From Nocardioides sediminis (lineage in GTDB: Bacteria; Actinomycetota; Actinomycetes; Propionibacteriales; Nocardioidaceae): a stretch of DNA of 64,000 nucleotides. Below the pieces are notes generated by a model. The model was given only the letters and a program-made list of their open reading frames with translations. It searched no databases and was not told the DNA's origin. The stretch spans positions 124,001 through 188,000 of the forward strand of contig NZ_PZYZ01000002.1 in assembly GCF_003047295.1 (NCBI RefSeq), written 5' to 3'. A program made the translations under genes and the position numbers. This document shows positions 9,728-19,053 of the stretch, in pieces. The stretch's first letter is position 1. Every line of letters begins with the position of its first letter.

Positions 9728-10578
9728 TGGGCCAGAAGATCAACCCGAACGGGTTCCGCCTGGGCATCTCGACCGACCACAAGAGCCGTTGGTACGCCGA
9801 CAAGCTCTACAAGTCGTACGTCGGCGAGGACGTCGCCATCCGCAAGCTGCTCTCCAAGGGCATGGAGCGGGCCGGCATCGCGAAGGTCGAGATCGAGCGC
9901 ACCCGTGACCGCGTGCGCGTCGACATCCACACCGCGCGTCCCGGCATCGTCATCGGTCGCCGCGGCGCCGAGGCCGACCGCATCCGCGGCGAGCTCGAGA
10001 AGCTCACCGGCAAGCAGGTGCAGCTCAACATCCTCGAGGTCAAGCAGCCCGAGGTCGACGCGCAGCTGGTCGCCCAGGGCGTCGCCGAGCAGCTCGCCGG
10101 CCGCGTGCAGTTCCGCCGTGCCATGCGCAAGGCCATGCAGACCTCGATGCGCTCGGGTGCCAAGGGCATCCGGATCCAGTGCTCGGGCCGCCTCAACGGC
10201 GCCGAGATGTCGCGCACCGAGTTCTACCGCGAGGGTCGCGTCCCGCTGCACACGCTGCGTGCCGACATCGACTACGGCTTCTACGAGGCCAAGACCACCT
10301 TCGGCCGCATCGGCGTGAAGGTCTGGATCTACAAGGGCGAGGTCGCCGGCACCCGTGCCGAGCGCCAGGCGCAGGCCGCTGCCCGCGCCGGTGCCCCGGG
10401 CCGTGGTGGCGCCGGTGGTGGCCGTCCGTCCCGTGGCGGTGACCGTCCGAGCCGTGGCTCGCGCGGCGACCGTCCCACCCGCAGCGACCGCACCGACGCT
10501 CCGGCGACCGAGGCTCCGGCCGAGGCCACCGCCGGCGCCGGCGAGGCCGCCTCCGCTACTACCTCTGGGGAGGGCTGA
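9727..10578 (+). CDS. rpsC: 30S ribosomal protein S3 with long disordered tail
   Basis: 283 residues, longer than the roughly 230 of E. coli S3. KH domain [15 protein letters not shown] and the mRNA-entry region are normal. From about residue 215 the chain becomes a Gly/Arg-rich then Ala/Glu/Thr-rich tail with RPSRG-type repeats, probably disordered. S3 forms the mRNA entry tunnel/helicase with S4 and S5. Its ATG overlaps the last base of the rplV stop. Confidence 0.97.
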   Translation: MGQKINPNGFRLGISTDHKSRWYADKLYKSYVGEDVAIRKLLSKGMERAGIAKVEIERTRDRVRVDIHTARPGIVIGRRGAEADRIRGELEKLTGKQVQLNILEVKQPEVDAQLVAQGVAEQLAGRVQFRRAMRKAMQTSMRSGAKGIRIQCSGRLNGAEMSRTEFYREGRVPLHTLRADIDYGFYEAKTTFGRIGVKVWIYKGEVAGTRAERQAQAAARAGAPGRGGAGGGRPSRGGDRPSRGSRGDRPTRSDRTDAPATEAPAEATAGAGEAASATTSGEG

Positions 10579-10582
10579 TCAC

Positions 10583-11002
10583 ATGCTGATGCCCCGTCGT
10601 GTCAAGCACCGCAAGCAGCACCACCCCAAGCGGACCGGTGCTGCCAAGGGTGGCACGAAGCTCGCCTTCGGCGACTTCGGCATCCAGGCGGTCGAGGGTC
10701 ACTACGTCACGAACCGGCAGATCGAGTCGGCTCGTATCGCGATGACCCGTCACATCAAGCGTGGCGGCAAGGTGTGGATCAACATCTACCCCGACCGCCC
10801 GCTGACCAAGAAGCCTGCCGAGACCCGCATGGGTTCGGGTAAGGGCTCCCCCGAGTGGTGGGTTGCCAACGTCAAGCCCGGCCGCGTCATGTTCGAACTC
10901 TCCGGTGTCGACGAGGGCACTGCTCGTGAAGCCATGCGCCGCGCGATGCACAAGCTCCCGATGAAGTGCCGGTTCGTCTCCCGCGAGGCAGGTGAATTCT
11001 GA
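10583..11002 (+). CDS. rplP: 50S ribosomal protein L16
   Basis: 139 residues. The start [17 protein letters not shown] at 10583 matches the canonical L16 N terminus; the longer frame upstream runs through rpsC and is rejected. L16 organises the A-site region of 23S rRNA. The stop TGA shares its A with the rpmC ATG (TGATG). Confidence 0.98.
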   Translation: MLMPRRVKHRKQHHPKRTGAAKGGTKLAFGDFGIQAVEGHYVTNRQIESARIAMTRHIKRGGKVWINIYPDRPLTKKPAETRMGSGKGSPEWWVANVKPGRVMFELSGVDEGTAREAMRRAMHKLPMKCRFVSREAGEF

Positions 11003-11259
11003 TGGCAACCAAGCTGAACGCCCACGAGCTCGACGAGCTCACGCCCGTCGACCTCGAGGCCAAGCTCCGCGAGGCCAAGGAGGAGCTGTTCAACCTCCGT
11101 TTCCAGGCGGCCACCGGCCAGCTGGAGAGCCACGGCCGGCTCCGCACGGTCAAGAAGGACATCGCCCGGATCTACACCGTGCTGCGCGAGCGTGAGCTCG
11201 GCATCCGCGAGACCCCGGGCTCGGACAACGAGACCAGCACTGAAGAGGCAAGCGCATGA
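11002..11259 (+). CDS. rpmC: 50S ribosomal protein L29
   Basis: 85 residues, a helical hairpin protein near the tunnel exit ([19 protein letters not shown]). A short acidic/Thr-rich C-terminal tail follows. It overlaps rplP by one base and rpsQ by four. Confidence 0.97.
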   Translation: MATKLNAHELDELTPVDLEAKLREAKEELFNLRFQAATGQLESHGRLRTVKKDIARIYTVLRERELGIRETPGSDNETSTEEASA

Positions 11260-11531
11260 GCGACAGCACCGAGACCCCCCAGCGCAACGCGCGCAAGGTC
11301 CGCGAGGGCCTGGTCGTGAGCGACAAGATGGACAAGACCATCGTCGTCTCCGTCGAGGACCGCGTGAAGCACGCCCTCTACGGCAAGGTCATGCGCAAGA
11401 CCTCGCGCCTCAAGGCGCACGACGAGCAGAACCAGTGCGGCGTCGGCGACCGGGTCCTGATCATGGAGACCCGCCCGCTGTCGGCCACCAAGCGCTGGCG
11501 CCTCGTCGAGGTCCTCGAGAAGGCCAAGTGA
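11256..11531 (+). CDS. rpsQ: 30S ribosomal protein S17
   Basis: 91 residues, primary 16S rRNA 5'-domain binder. Core [20 protein letters not shown] is typical. It is the last gene of the S10 group; the following 103-bp gap holds a hairpin at 11535-11550. Confidence 0.97.
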   Translation: MSDSTETPQRNARKVREGLVVSDKMDKTIVVSVEDRVKHALYGKVMRKTSRLKAHDEQNQCGVGDRVLIMETRPLSATKRWRLVEVLEKAK

Positions 11532-11534
11532 CCT

Positions 11535-11550
11535 GAGGCCTCCGGGCCTC
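11535..11550 (+). terminator. Short hairpin at S10/spc operon boundary
   Basis: GAGGCC (11535-11540) pairs perfectly with GGCCTC (11545-11550) across a TCCG loop, just after rpsQ and in a 103-bp gap before rplN. There is no T-run, so it may be a partial terminator, an mRNA 3'-end stabiliser or a processing site. Confidence 0.4.
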
Positions 11551-11634
11551 GAGCTTCATCTTCCACACATCAGTTCGGCCAGGCTCGCTCCCCGCTGAGG
11601 GTCCGAGAACCAGCTCGACAACCAGGAGAAATCA

Positions 11635-12003
11635 ATGATCCAGCAGGAGTCGCGACTCAAGGTCGCCGACAACACCGGTGCGAAGGAGATCCTGTGCATC
11701 CGTGTTCTCGGTGGCTCCGGCCGTCGCTACGCCGGCATCGGTGACGTCATCGTCGCCACCGTCAAGGACGCGATCCCCGGTGGCAACGTCAAGAAGGGCG
11801 ACGTCGTCAAGGCCGTGGTCGTGCGCACCGTCAAGGAGCGTCGCCGCGCCGACGGTTCCTACATCCGCTTCGACGAGAACGCCGCCGTCATCCTCAAGAA
11901 CGACGGCGAGCCCCGTGGTACGCGCATCTTCGGCCCCGTCGGTCGCGAGCTGCGCGAGAAGCGCTTCATGAAGATCATCTCGCTCGCCCCGGAGGTGTTG
12001 TGA
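11635..12003 (+). CDS. rplN: 50S ribosomal protein L14
   Basis: 122 residues, canonical from [19 protein letters not shown]14 forms intersubunit bridge B8 and is the docking site of the silencing factor RsfS. First gene of the spc group, with a clear Shine-Dalgarno (CAGGAGAAATCA) before the ATG. Confidence 0.98.
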   Translation: MIQQESRLKVADNTGAKEILCIRVLGGSGRRYAGIGDVIVATVKDAIPGGNVKKGDVVKAVVVRTVKERRRADGSYIRFDENAAVILKNDGEPRGTRIFGPVGRELREKRFMKIISLAPEVL

Positions 12004-12006
12004 GAG

Positions 12007-12360
12007 ATGGGTAAGAACAGCATGAACATCAAGAAGGGCGACACCGTCAAGGTCATCGCCGGCAAGGACAAGGGTGCCCAGGGCAAGGTCATCTCGGTGC
12101 TCCGCGAGGAGCAGCGGGTGATCGTCGAGGGTGTCAACCGCGTCAAGCGCCACACCAAGGCGGTCCAGGGCGGCAGCACGGGCGGCATCATCACCGCCGA
12201 GGCGCCGATCCACGTCAGCAACGTGATGCTGGTCGAGGGTGACGGCGTCACCCGCGTCGGCTTCCGCCGCGACGAGGTCACCAAGCGTCGCCCGGACGGC
12301 TCGACGTACTCCGCGGAGCGCTCCGTGCGCATCTCGCGCAAGACCGGGAAGGAGATCTGA
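12007..12360 (+). CDS. rplX: 50S ribosomal protein L24
   Basis: 117 residues with a KOW motif ([19 protein letters not shown]). L24 is one of two proteins that initiate 50S assembly. It starts 3 bp after rplN. Confidence 0.97.
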   Translation: MGKNSMNIKKGDTVKVIAGKDKGAQGKVISVLREEQRVIVEGVNRVKRHTKAVQGGSTGGIITAEAPIHVSNVMLVEGDGVTRVGFRRDEVTKRRPDGSTYSAERSVRISRKTGKEI

Positions 12361-12361
12361 C

Positions 12362-12949
12362 ATGACCGAGACCCAGATCGAGACGGGCTCGGCCGAGAAG
12401 GTCACCCCGCGTCTCAAGACCCGCTACCGCGAGGAGATCCTCCCGGCGCTGCAGTCCGAGTTCGACATCAAGAACGTCATGCAGGTCCCCGGCCTCACCA
12501 AGGTCGTGGTCAACATGGGTGTCGGCGAGGCAGCCCGCGACTCCAAGCTGATCGAGGGCGCCATCCGCGACCTCACCGCGATCACCGGCCAGAAGCCGTC
12601 GGTCACCAAGGCCCGCAAGTCCATCGCGCAGTTCAAGCTGCGCGAGGGCATGCCGATCGGTGCGCACGTCACGCTGCGCGGCGACCGCATGTGGGAGTTC
12701 CTGGACCGCCTGCTCTCGCTGGCCCTGCCCCGCATCCGTGACTTCCGTGGCCTCTCGGCCAAGCAGTTCGACGGCCGTGGCAACTACACCTTCGGTCTCA
12801 CCGAGCAGGTCATGTTCCACGAGATCGACCAGGACAAGATCGACCGGTCGCGCGGCATGGACATCACTGTCGTGACCACCGCGACCAACGACGACGAGGG
12901 TCGTGCGCTGCTCAAGCAGCTGGGCTTCCCCTTCAAGGAAGGCAACTGA
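12362..12949 (+). CDS. rplE: 50S ribosomal protein L5
   Basis: 195 residues from [13 protein letters not shown]; central-protuberance protein that binds 5S rRNA. Conserved VVNMGVGEA and [16 protein letters not shown] segments are intact. One base separates it from rplX. Confidence 0.98.
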
Positions 12950-12950
12950 C

Positions 12951-13136
12951 ATGGCAAAGACTGCGCTCAAGGTCAAGGCCGCCCGCAAGCCGAAGTTCGC
13001 GGTGCGCGGCTACACCCGCTGCCAGCGCTGCGGTCGTCCGAAGGCGGTCTACCGCAAGTTCGGGCTGTGCCGCATCTGCCTGCGGGAGATGGCGCACCGG
13101 GGCGAGCTGCCCGGCGTGACCAAGTCCTCCTGGTGA
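12951..13136 (+). CDS. rpsN: 30S ribosomal protein S14, zinc-binding type Z
   Basis: 61 residues from [20 protein letters not shown]. Two CxxC pairs (CQRC and CRIC) mark the zinc-ribbon type. Many actinobacteria also carry a zinc-free S14 elsewhere, controlled by Zur; none is in this window. One base separates it from rplE. Confidence 0.97.
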
Positions 13137-13179
13137 CCTCCTCTCCTTCCTCACCCCTCACACAACGATCGCTGCAGGT

Positions 13180-13200
13180 CGCGCCTGAGATGCAGGCGCG
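13180..13200 (+). promoter_or_regulatory. Perfect hairpin in the rpsH leader
   Basis: CGCGCCTG (13180-13187) pairs with CAGGCGCG (13193-13200) across an AGATG loop, 30 bp before the rpsH ATG in a 94-bp gap inside an otherwise nearly gapless operon. It could be a stability or feedback element; S8 is the spc repressor in E. coli, but the binding site there is elsewhere, so any link is speculative. Confidence 0.4.
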
Positions 13201-13230
13201 AAACCACGGTGGAGAAAGGGCCTCACGGCC

Positions 13231-13638
13231 ATGACGATGACTGACCCGATCGCAGACATGCTCACGCGTCTGCGCAACGCCAACCAGGCGTTCCACGACC
13301 AGGTGTCGATGCCTTACAGCAAGATGAAGGCCGGCCTGGCGGACATCCTCCAGCAGGAGGGCTACATCACGTCGTACGACGTCAAGGAGCCCTCCGAGGG
13401 CGAGGTCGGCAAGACGCTGACCGTCACCCTGAAGTACGGCCGCAACCGCGAGCGTTCCATCGCCGGCGTGCGCCGCATCAGCAAGCCCGGCCTGCGGGTC
13501 TACGCCAAGCACACCGGCCTGCCCAAGGTGCTCGGCGGCCTGGGTGTCGCGATCATCTCGACCAGCCAGGGCCTGCTCACCGACCGTCAGGCGAACCAGA
13601 AGGGCGTGGGCGGCGAAGTCCTCGCCTACGTCTGGTGA
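13231..13638 (+). CDS. rpsH: 30S ribosomal protein S8
   Basis: 135 residues from [20 protein letters not shown]8 binds helix 21 of 16S rRNA; the C-terminal [17 protein letters not shown] signature is present. Its gap and leader hairpin distinguish it from its tightly packed neighbours. Confidence 0.98.
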   Translation: MTMTDPIADMLTRLRNANQAFHDQVSMPYSKMKAGLADILQQEGYITSYDVKEPSEGEVGKTLTVTLKYGRNRERSIAGVRRISKPGLRVYAKHTGLPKVLGGLGVAIISTSQGLLTDRQANQKGVGGEVLAYVW

Positions 13639-13675
13639 CCCCGGACCTCTGAGACCAAGAAGGAGATAGAGAAGC

Positions 13676-14218
13676 ATGTCGCGCATTGGCAAGCTCCCCA
13701 TCACGGTCCCGTCCGGTGTCGACGTCGCGATCGACGACGCGCTGGTGACCGTCAAGGGCCCCAAGGGCACGCTCAGCCACACCGTGGCCCGGCCCATCAC
13801 CGTGGCCAAGGGTGAGGACGGCGTCCTCGAGGTGACCCGCCCCAACGACGAGCGCGAGAGCCGCTCGCTCCACGGCCTGACGCGTACCCTGATCAACAAC
13901 ATGGTCGTCGGTGTCACCGAGGGCTACGAGAAGAAGCTCGAGATCGTGGGCGTCGGCTACCGCGTGCTGCCCAAGGGCCCCACGCAGCTGGAGTTCCAGC
14001 TCGGCTACAGCCACCCGATCGTGTTCGACGCCCCCGAGGGCATCACGTTCACCACCGAGGGCCCGACCAAGCTCGGCGTCGTCGGTATCGACAAGCAGCT
14101 CGTCGGCGAGGTCGCGGCCAAGATCCGCAAGCTGCGCAAGCCCGAGCCCTACAAGGGCAAGGGCGTCCGTTACGCCGGCGAGCACATCCGCCGCAAGGTC
14201 GGAAAGGCTGGTAAGTGA
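13676..14218 (+). CDS. rplF: 50S ribosomal protein L6
   Basis: 180 residues, two-domain L6 near the factor-binding centre. Conserved [12 protein letters not shown] start and C-terminal [19 protein letters not shown] strong AAGGAGA site precedes the start. Confidence 0.98.
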   Translation: MSRIGKLPITVPSGVDVAIDDALVTVKGPKGTLSHTVARPITVAKGEDGVLEVTRPNDERESRSLHGLTRTLINNMVVGVTEGYEKKLEIVGVGYRVLPKGPTQLEFQLGYSHPIVFDAPEGITFTTEGPTKLGVVGIDKQLVGEVAAKIRKLRKPEPYKGKGVRYAGEHIRRKVGKAGK

Positions 14219-14220
14219 CC

Positions 14221-14604
14221 ATGGCGATCTCGCTGTCCAACAACAAGCACACCGCCGCACGCGTCAAGTCGCGCCTGCGTCGTCAGGTCCGTGGTCGCAA
14301 GCGCGTCTCCGGTACCGCCGAGCGCCCGCGCCTGGTCGTCACCAAGTCGGCCAAGCACCTCACGGTGCAGGTCGTCGACGACCTGCGGGGTGCCACGCTC
14401 GCCTACGCCTCCACCATGGAGGCCGACGTGCGTGCCACCGACGGTGACAAGACCGCCAAGGCCAAGAAGGTCGGCGAGCTGGTGGCCGAGCGTGCCAAGG
14501 CCCAGGGTGTCGGTTCGGTCGTCTTCGACCGCGCCGGCAACAAGTACCACGGTCGCATCGCGGCCCTCGCCGACGCCGCCCGTGAGGGCGGACTGTCGTT
14601 CTGA
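14221..14604 (+). CDS. rplR: 50S ribosomal protein L18
   Basis: 127 residues from [16 protein letters not shown]; binds 5S rRNA with L5. A GTG two codons earlier (14215) overlaps the rplF stop as GTGA and sits at better spacing from GGAAAGG at 14201-14207, so the true start may be 14215. The product is the same apart from two residues. Confidence 0.95.
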   Translation: MAISLSNNKHTAARVKSRLRRQVRGRKRVSGTAERPRLVVTKSAKHLTVQVVDDLRGATLAYASTMEADVRATDGDKTAKAKKVGELVAERAKAQGVGSVVFDRAGNKYHGRIAALADAAREGGLSF

Positions 14605-14641
14605 TCGCAGTCGAACAAGTTTTTCGAAAGAGGAGAATCTC

Positions 14642-15283
14642 ATGAGCGGAGCCCAGCGCGGACAGCGTGGTGGCGAGCGCCAGGGCAACGACCGTCGCAA
14701 TCGTGACGACCGTCGTGGCCAGGGTGCTGAGAAGACCGCCTACATCGAGCGAGTCGTTGCGATCAACCGTGTCGCCAAGGTCGTGAAGGGTGGTCGTCGC
14801 TTCAGCTTCACCGCCCTCGTGATCGTCGGTGACGGCGACGGTCTGGTCGGCGTCGGCTACGGCAAGGCGAAGGAAGTTCCCGCGGCGATCGCCAAGGGTG
14901 TCGAGGAGGCCAAGAAGCACTTCTTCAAGGTCCCCCGCATCCAGGGCACCATCCCGCACCCGGTCCAGGGCGAGAAGGCCGCGGGCGTCGTCCTGCTGCG
15001 CCCGGCGTCCCCCGGTACCGGTGTCATCGCCGGTGGCCCGGTGCGCGCCGTGCTCGAGTGCGCCGGCATCCACGACGTGCTGAGCAAGTCGCTCGGCTCG
15101 TCCAACCAGATCAATATCGTGCACGCGACCGTCGAGGCGCTGCGGATGCTGGAGGAGCCGGAGGCCGTGGCGGCTCGCCGTGGCCTGCGGGTCGAGGACG
15201 TCACCCCGGCCGCGATCCTCAAGGCTCGCGAGACCGGCAAGGAAGAGGCCGCTGCTGCGGCCGCCGCGGGGGTGTCCTCCTGA
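14642..15283 (+). CDS. rpsE: 30S ribosomal protein S5 with Arg/Gly-rich N-terminal extension
   Basis: 213 residues. The first 30 are Arg/Gly/Asp-rich ([20 protein letters not shown]), an extension beyond the E. coli protein; the dsRBD-like S5 core follows ([20 protein letters not shown]). S5 acts in decoding fidelity and at the mRNA entry. AAAGAGGAGA lies just upstream, and the stop shares one base with rpmD. Confidence 0.97.
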   Translation: MSGAQRGQRGGERQGNDRRNRDDRRGQGAEKTAYIERVVAINRVAKVVKGGRRFSFTALVIVGDGDGLVGVGYGKAKEVPAAIAKGVEEAKKHFFKVPRIQGTIPHPVQGEKAAGVVLLRPASPGTGVIAGGPVRAVLECAGIHDVLSKSLGSSNQINIVHATVEALRMLEEPEAVAARRGLRVEDVTPAAILKARETGKEEAAAAAAAGVSS

Positions 15284-15465
15284 TGGCGCAGCTGAAGGTC
15301 CAGCAGAAGAAGTCGACGATCGGCTGCAAGGCCAACCAGCGCGAGACCCTGCGGTCGCTCGGTCTCAAGCGCATCGGTGACGTCGTCGTCAAGGAGGACC
15401 GCCCGGAGATCCGCGGCATGGTCCAGACCGTCCGTCACCTCGTGACGGTCGAGGAGGTTGACTGA
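15283..15465 (+). CDS. rpmD: 50S ribosomal protein L30
   Basis: 60 residues, [19 protein letters not shown]; bacterial L30, which contacts 23S rRNA near L15. Begins within the rpsE stop (TGATG) and is followed by rplO after one base. Confidence 0.97.
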   Translation: MAQLKVQQKKSTIGCKANQRETLRSLGLKRIGDVVVKEDRPEIRGMVQTVRHLVTVEEVD

Positions 15466-15466
15466 C

Positions 15467-15907
15467 ATGACGCTCAAGCTGCACCACCTGCGGCCTGCTC
15501 CCGGCTCCAAGACCGCCAAGACCCGCGTGGGTCGCGGTGAGGGCTCGAAGGGCAAGACGGCCGGTCGCGGTACCAAGGGAACCAAGGCCCGCTACCAGGT
15601 CCCGGTCGCCTTCGAGGGTGGCCAGATGCCGATCCACATGCGGCTCCCCAAGCTGAAGGGCTTCAAGAACCCCTTCAAGGTGGAGTTCCAGGTCGTCAAC
15701 CTCGACAAGCTCGGCGAGCTCTTCCCGCAGGGTGGGGCCGTCTCGGTCGAGGACCTGGTCGCCAAGGGCGCGGTCCGCAAGGGCCAGCCCGTCAAGGTGC
15801 TCGGCCAGGGCGACATCTCGGTGGCCGTCCAGGTCGCCGCCAACGCGTTCTCGGGCTCCGCCAAGGAGAAGATCGAGGCCGCCGGCGGCACCACGACGGT
15901 GCTCTGA
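15467..15907 (+). CDS. rplO: 50S ribosomal protein L15
   Basis: 146 residues from the ATG at 15467; the TTG three codons upstream lies inside rpmD and is rejected. N-terminal Gly/Lys-rich arm ([17 protein letters not shown]) reaches deep into 23S rRNA. It closes the spc group before a hairpin and a 200-bp gap. Confidence 0.97.
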   Translation: MTLKLHHLRPAPGSKTAKTRVGRGEGSKGKTAGRGTKGTKARYQVPVAFEGGQMPIHMRLPKLKGFKNPFKVEFQVVNLDKLGELFPQGGAVSVEDLVAKGAVRKGQPVKVLGQGDISVAVQVAANAFSGSAKEKIEAAGGTTTVL

Positions 15908-15927
15908 GGTCCGTCCTCACGTACGAC

Positions 15928-15979
15928 GAACGAAGGCCCGGCCTGGCAGTGGGAGCTGTCCGGTCGGGCCTCATCGTTC
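15928..15979 (+). terminator. Large hairpin between rplO and secY
   Basis: GAACGA-AGGCCCG (15928-15940) pairs with CGGGCCT-CA-TCGTTC (15965-15979), a 13-bp stem with a 2-nt bulge and a 24-nt loop. No T-run follows, as is common in high-GC genomes. It separates the spc genes from a new promoter for secY. Confidence 0.6.
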
Positions 15980-16005
15980 ACCGGGGTCGGAGTCTGGCAG
16001 GCGAC

Positions 16006-16014
16006 TGTTAGGCT
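16006..16014 (+). promoter_or_regulatory. Candidate extended -10 promoter for secY-adk-map
   Basis: TGTTAGGCT contains the extended TGN element and the actinobacterial -10 hexamer TAGGCT (16009-16014), about 90 bp upstream of the secY GTG and downstream of the rplO hairpin. No good -35 is visible at 17-18 bp. Confidence 0.45.
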
Positions 16015-16107
16015 TCCCCGGGCCTCCACGCAGGTGTGTGGGGGCGTAGTCAGCCGTGACGGGGGACCAGACCCTCGCGCGGCACCAGTAACCGAAAGGC
16101 CGATCCT

Positions 16108-17403
16108 GTGCTAGGCGCGTTCGCCAACGCTTTCCGCACGCCGGACCTGCGGCGCAAGCTGCTGTTCGTCCTGCTGATCGTCACGATCTTCCGGCTCGGC
16201 TCCCAGGTGCCGACCCCGGGCGTCAACGTCGCCAACGTGCAGGCGTGCCTCAGTGACGTCGAGTCCGACGGCCTCTACCAGCTCGTCAACCTGTTCTCCG
16301 GTGGCGCGCTGCTCCAGCTGACGATCTTCGCGCTGGGGATCATGCCCTACATCACCGCCAGCATCATCCTGCAGCTGCTCGTCGTGGTCATCCCGCGGCT
16401 CGAGGCGCTGAAGAAGGAGGGCCAGGCGGGCCAGACCAAGATCACCCAGTACACGCGCTACCTGACGCTGGGCCTCGCGCTCCTGCAGGCCACCGGCATC
16501 GTGGCGCTCGCGCGCTCGGGCAACCTGCTCCAGGGCTGCACGCGCGACCTGCTGCACAGCGACAGCACCGCGACGTTCCTGACGATGGTGCTCACCATGA
16601 CCGCCGGCACGGCCGTCATCATGTGGCTCGGCGAGCTCATCACCGACCGCGGCATCGGCAACGGCATGTCGATCCTCATCTTCACCCAGGTGATCGCGAC
16701 CTTCCCGGGCTCGCTGTGGCAGGTCCAGCAGACCCAGGGCTGGTGGGTGTTCGGCATCGTCATGGTCGTCGGCCTGATCCTCGTGGCCGCGGTCATCTTC
16801 ATCGAGCAGGCACAGCGCCGCATCCCGGTGCAGTACGCCCGACGCATGGTGGGCCGCAAGATGTTCGGCGGCTCCTCGACGTACATCCCGCTGAAGGTCA
16901 ACCAGGCCGGCATCATCCCGGTGATCTTCGCGTCCTCGCTGCTCTACCTGCCGGCGATGGCCGTGCAGTTCAACCAGACCAGCTCCTCGCCGGTCATCTC
17001 GTTCATCAACAAGTACTTCGTCAGCGGCGACCACCCCCTCTACATGGCGGTGTACTTCGGCCTGATCATCTTCTTCACGTACTTCTACGTCTCGATCACC
17101 TTCAACCCCACGGAGGTCGCGGACAACATGAAGAAGTACGGCGGCTTCATCCCCGGGATCCGGGCGGGCAAGCCGACCGAGGACTACCTGTCCTACGTCC
17201 TGTCCCGCATCACGTTCCCCGGAGCGCTCTACCTCGGCCTCATCTCCCTGGTGCCGCTGATCGCCTTCGCGCTGATCAACGCCAACCAGAACTTCCCCTT
17301 CGGCGGCACCTCGATCCTGATCATGGTCGGTGTCGCGCTGGACACGGTGAAGCAGATCGAGAGCCAGCTCCAGCAGCGCAACTACGAAGGGTTCCTGCGT
17401 TAA
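16108..17403 (+). CDS. secY: Preprotein translocase subunit SecY
   Basis: 431 residues, about ten membrane helices, forming the protein-conducting channel with SecE and SecG. SecY motifs include GIMPYITASIILQLL (plug/TM2 region), LGELITDRGIGNGMSI and NPTEVADNMKKYGGFIPGIR. It starts at a GTG at 16108, eight bases after GAAAGG. The stop is directly abutted by the adk ATG. Confidence 0.98.
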   Translation: MLGAFANAFRTPDLRRKLLFVLLIVTIFRLGSQVPTPGVNVANVQACLSDVESDGLYQLVNLFSGGALLQLTIFALGIMPYITASIILQLLVVVIPRLEALKKEGQAGQTKITQYTRYLTLGLALLQATGIVALARSGNLLQGCTRDLLHSDSTATFLTMVLTMTAGTAVIMWLGELITDRGIGNGMSILIFTQVIATFPGSLWQVQQTQGWWVFGIVMVVGLILVAAVIFIEQAQRRIPVQYARRMVGRKMFGGSSTYIPLKVNQAGIIPVIFASSLLYLPAMAVQFNQTSSSPVISFINKYFVSGDHPLYMAVYFGLIIFFTYFYVSITFNPTEVADNMKKYGGFIPGIRAGKPTEDYLSYVLSRITFPGALYLGLISLVPLIAFALINANQNFPFGGTSILIMVGVALDTVKQIESQLQQRNYEGFLR

Positions 17404-17979
17404 ATGAGGCTGATCATCATGGGCCCGCCCGGTGCCGGCAAGGGCACCCAGGCGAAGTTCATCGCCGAGCACTTCGGCATCCCCGCCATCTCCACCGGCG
17501 ACATCTTCCGGGCCAACGTGTCTGAGGGCACGCCGCTCGGCATCGAGGCCAAGCGCTTCATGGACGCGGGGGAGTACGTCCCCGACGAGGTCACCAACCT
17601 CATGGTGCGCAACCGGATCGACGAGCCCGACGCCGAGCCCGGCTTCCTGCTGGACGGCTACCCGCGCACCCTGGCGCAGGTGGAGGAGCTCGACGGGATG
17701 ATCCGCCACACCGGTCACGCCCTCGACGCGGTCGTCGTGCTGACGGTCGACCAGGAGGAGGTCGTCGGGCGTCTCCTGCAGCGCGCCCAGACCGAGGGCC
17801 GGGCCGACGACACCGCCGAGGTGATCCGCCGCCGCCAGGAGATCTACGGCGAGGAGACGGCGCCCCTCATCGACGTCTACCGCGACCGGGGCCTCCTCAT
17901 CGAGGTCGACGGCCTCGGCGAGGTCGCCGAGGTCACCCAGCGCATCTTCGACGCGCTCGACGCCGTACCCCAGAGCTGA
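17404..17979 (+). CDS. adk: Adenylate kinase, short-LID form
   Basis: 191 residues; interconverts ATP + AMP and 2 ADP. P-loop [14 protein letters not shown] and the LLDGYPRT signature are present. The LID domain is reduced to the loop around [12 protein letters not shown] and lacks zinc cysteines, the short form usual in actinobacteria. It starts directly after the secY stop codon with no gap, suggesting translational coupling. Confidence 0.98.
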   Translation: MRLIIMGPPGAGKGTQAKFIAEHFGIPAISTGDIFRANVSEGTPLGIEAKRFMDAGEYVPDEVTNLMVRNRIDEPDAEPGFLLDGYPRTLAQVEELDGMIRHTGHALDAVVVLTVDQEEVVGRLLQRAQTEGRADDTAEVIRRRQEIYGEETAPLIDVYRDRGLLIEVDGLGEVAEVTQRIFDALDAVPQS

Positions 17980-17994
17980 CCGGAGGTCCCTGAC

Positions 17995-18816
17995 GTGTTC
18001 GGCAACAGGGGCCTGGAGATCAAGACCCCGGACCAGATCGCCCTGATGAGGGTGAGCGGGCTGCTGGTGGGCCGCACGCTGGAGCTGCTGCGCGACGCCG
18101 CGCGCCCGGGGGTGACCACGGGCGAGCTCGACCGGCTGGCCGAGTCGCACATCCGGGACAACGGCGGCATCCCGTCGTTCAAGGGCTACAGCCACCCGCC
18201 GTTCCCGGCGACGATCTGCGCCTCGGTCAACGACGAGGTCGTGCACGGCATCCCGGGGGACCGGGTGCTCCGCGACGGGGACGTCATCTCCATCGACTGC
18301 GGAGCGATCGTCGAGGGGTGGCACGGTGATGCGGCGATCACGGTGCCCGTGGGCGAGGTGGCTGCGGAGACCCTCGAGCTGCTGCGGGTCACCGAGGAGG
18401 CGCTGTGGCGCGGCCTGGCCGCCGCGCACCTCGGCGGGCGGGTGGGGGACATCGGCCACGCGATCGAGGGCTACGTCCGGTCGCAGGGCCGCTACGGCAT
18501 CCTCGAGGACTACACCGGGCACGGCATCGGCACCGAGATGCACATGCCGCCCAACGTCCCCAACTACGGCAAGCGGGGCAAGGGGCCCACCCTCGTCGAG
18601 GGCCTGGCCCTGGCGGTGGAACCGATGGTGACCCTGGGCAGCAAGGACACCGACCTGCTCGAGGACGAGTGGACCGTCGCCACCGTGGACGGCAGCATGG
18701 CCGCCCACTTCGAGCACACCTTCACCCTCACCCCGGCGGGTGCCTGGGTGCTCACCGCCCTCGACGGCGGCCGGGCGCGGCTCGCCGAGCTCGGCGCCCG
18801 GTACGGCGGTTCCTGA
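17995..18816 (+). CDS. map: Methionine aminopeptidase, type I
   Basis: 273 residues from a GTG. Removes N-terminal Met from new proteins. All five metal ligands can be placed: two Asp in VISIDCGAIVEGWHGDAAIT, His in GHGIGTEMH, Glu in LAVEPMV and Glu in HFEHTF. No N-terminal zinc-finger extension. Normally followed by infA, which here lies 15 kb further on. Confidence 0.97.
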   Translation: MFGNRGLEIKTPDQIALMRVSGLLVGRTLELLRDAARPGVTTGELDRLAESHIRDNGGIPSFKGYSHPPFPATICASVNDEVVHGIPGDRVLRDGDVISIDCGAIVEGWHGDAAITVPVGEVAAETLELLRVTEEALWRGLAAAHLGGRVGDIGHAIEGYVRSQGRYGILEDYTGHGIGTEMHMPPNVPNYGKRGKGPTLVEGLALAVEPMVTLGSKDTDLLEDEWTVATVDGSMAAHFEHTFTLTPAGAWVLTALDGGRARLAELGARYGGS

Positions 18817-18859
18817 CCGCACGTCGCAGGGCGGACGGTTCGACCGGGGCGCTCGGTCC

Positions 18860-19010
18860 GTGCCAGACTGACGGCACCAGGAGGGGAGTATTCCCCCACG
18901 ATGGTGTCGTCAGTACGGCGTGGGTACCTACTCGCTCCCGGTGCCATCGGCTCGTGCGGCCATGCGTCGCGGAGTGGAAGAGACCTCCGGCACGACCGCC
19001 CGCGGGCGGC
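18860..19010 (+). promoter_or_regulatory. Probable manganese riboswitch (yybP-ykoY type) before terC
   Basis: The leader contains the hallmark GGGGAGTA (18883-18890), opening a GGGG...CCCC hairpin. A closing stem pairs GGCACC (18873-18878) with GGTGCC (18940-18945). A second arm pairs TCGTGC (18952-18957) with GCACGA (18990-18995) and CGGAG (18970-18974) with CTCCG (18985-18989), with AGAGACCTCC in its loop side. A GC palindrome (18996-19009) follows. yybP-ykoY RNAs sense Mn2+ and often precede TerC-family genes. The assignment rests on motif and context, not on a covariance-model search. Confidence 0.7.
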
Positions 19011-19053
19011 TCGGAGCTCACCATCCCCCTATCCCTCCCGGAGGAGCACACCC

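Noticed and set aside
16111..18822. A 903-codon open frame on the minus strand across secY-adk-map
   Set aside because: It is the antisense shadow of three certain genes; its Asp/His/Arg-rich composition and lack of any start signal are typical of high-GC shadow frames.
18901..19053. An earlier ATG start for the TerC-family protein
   Set aside because: It lies inside the riboswitch structure and adds residues without family resemblance; the GTG at 19054 has GGAGGAG at good spacing.
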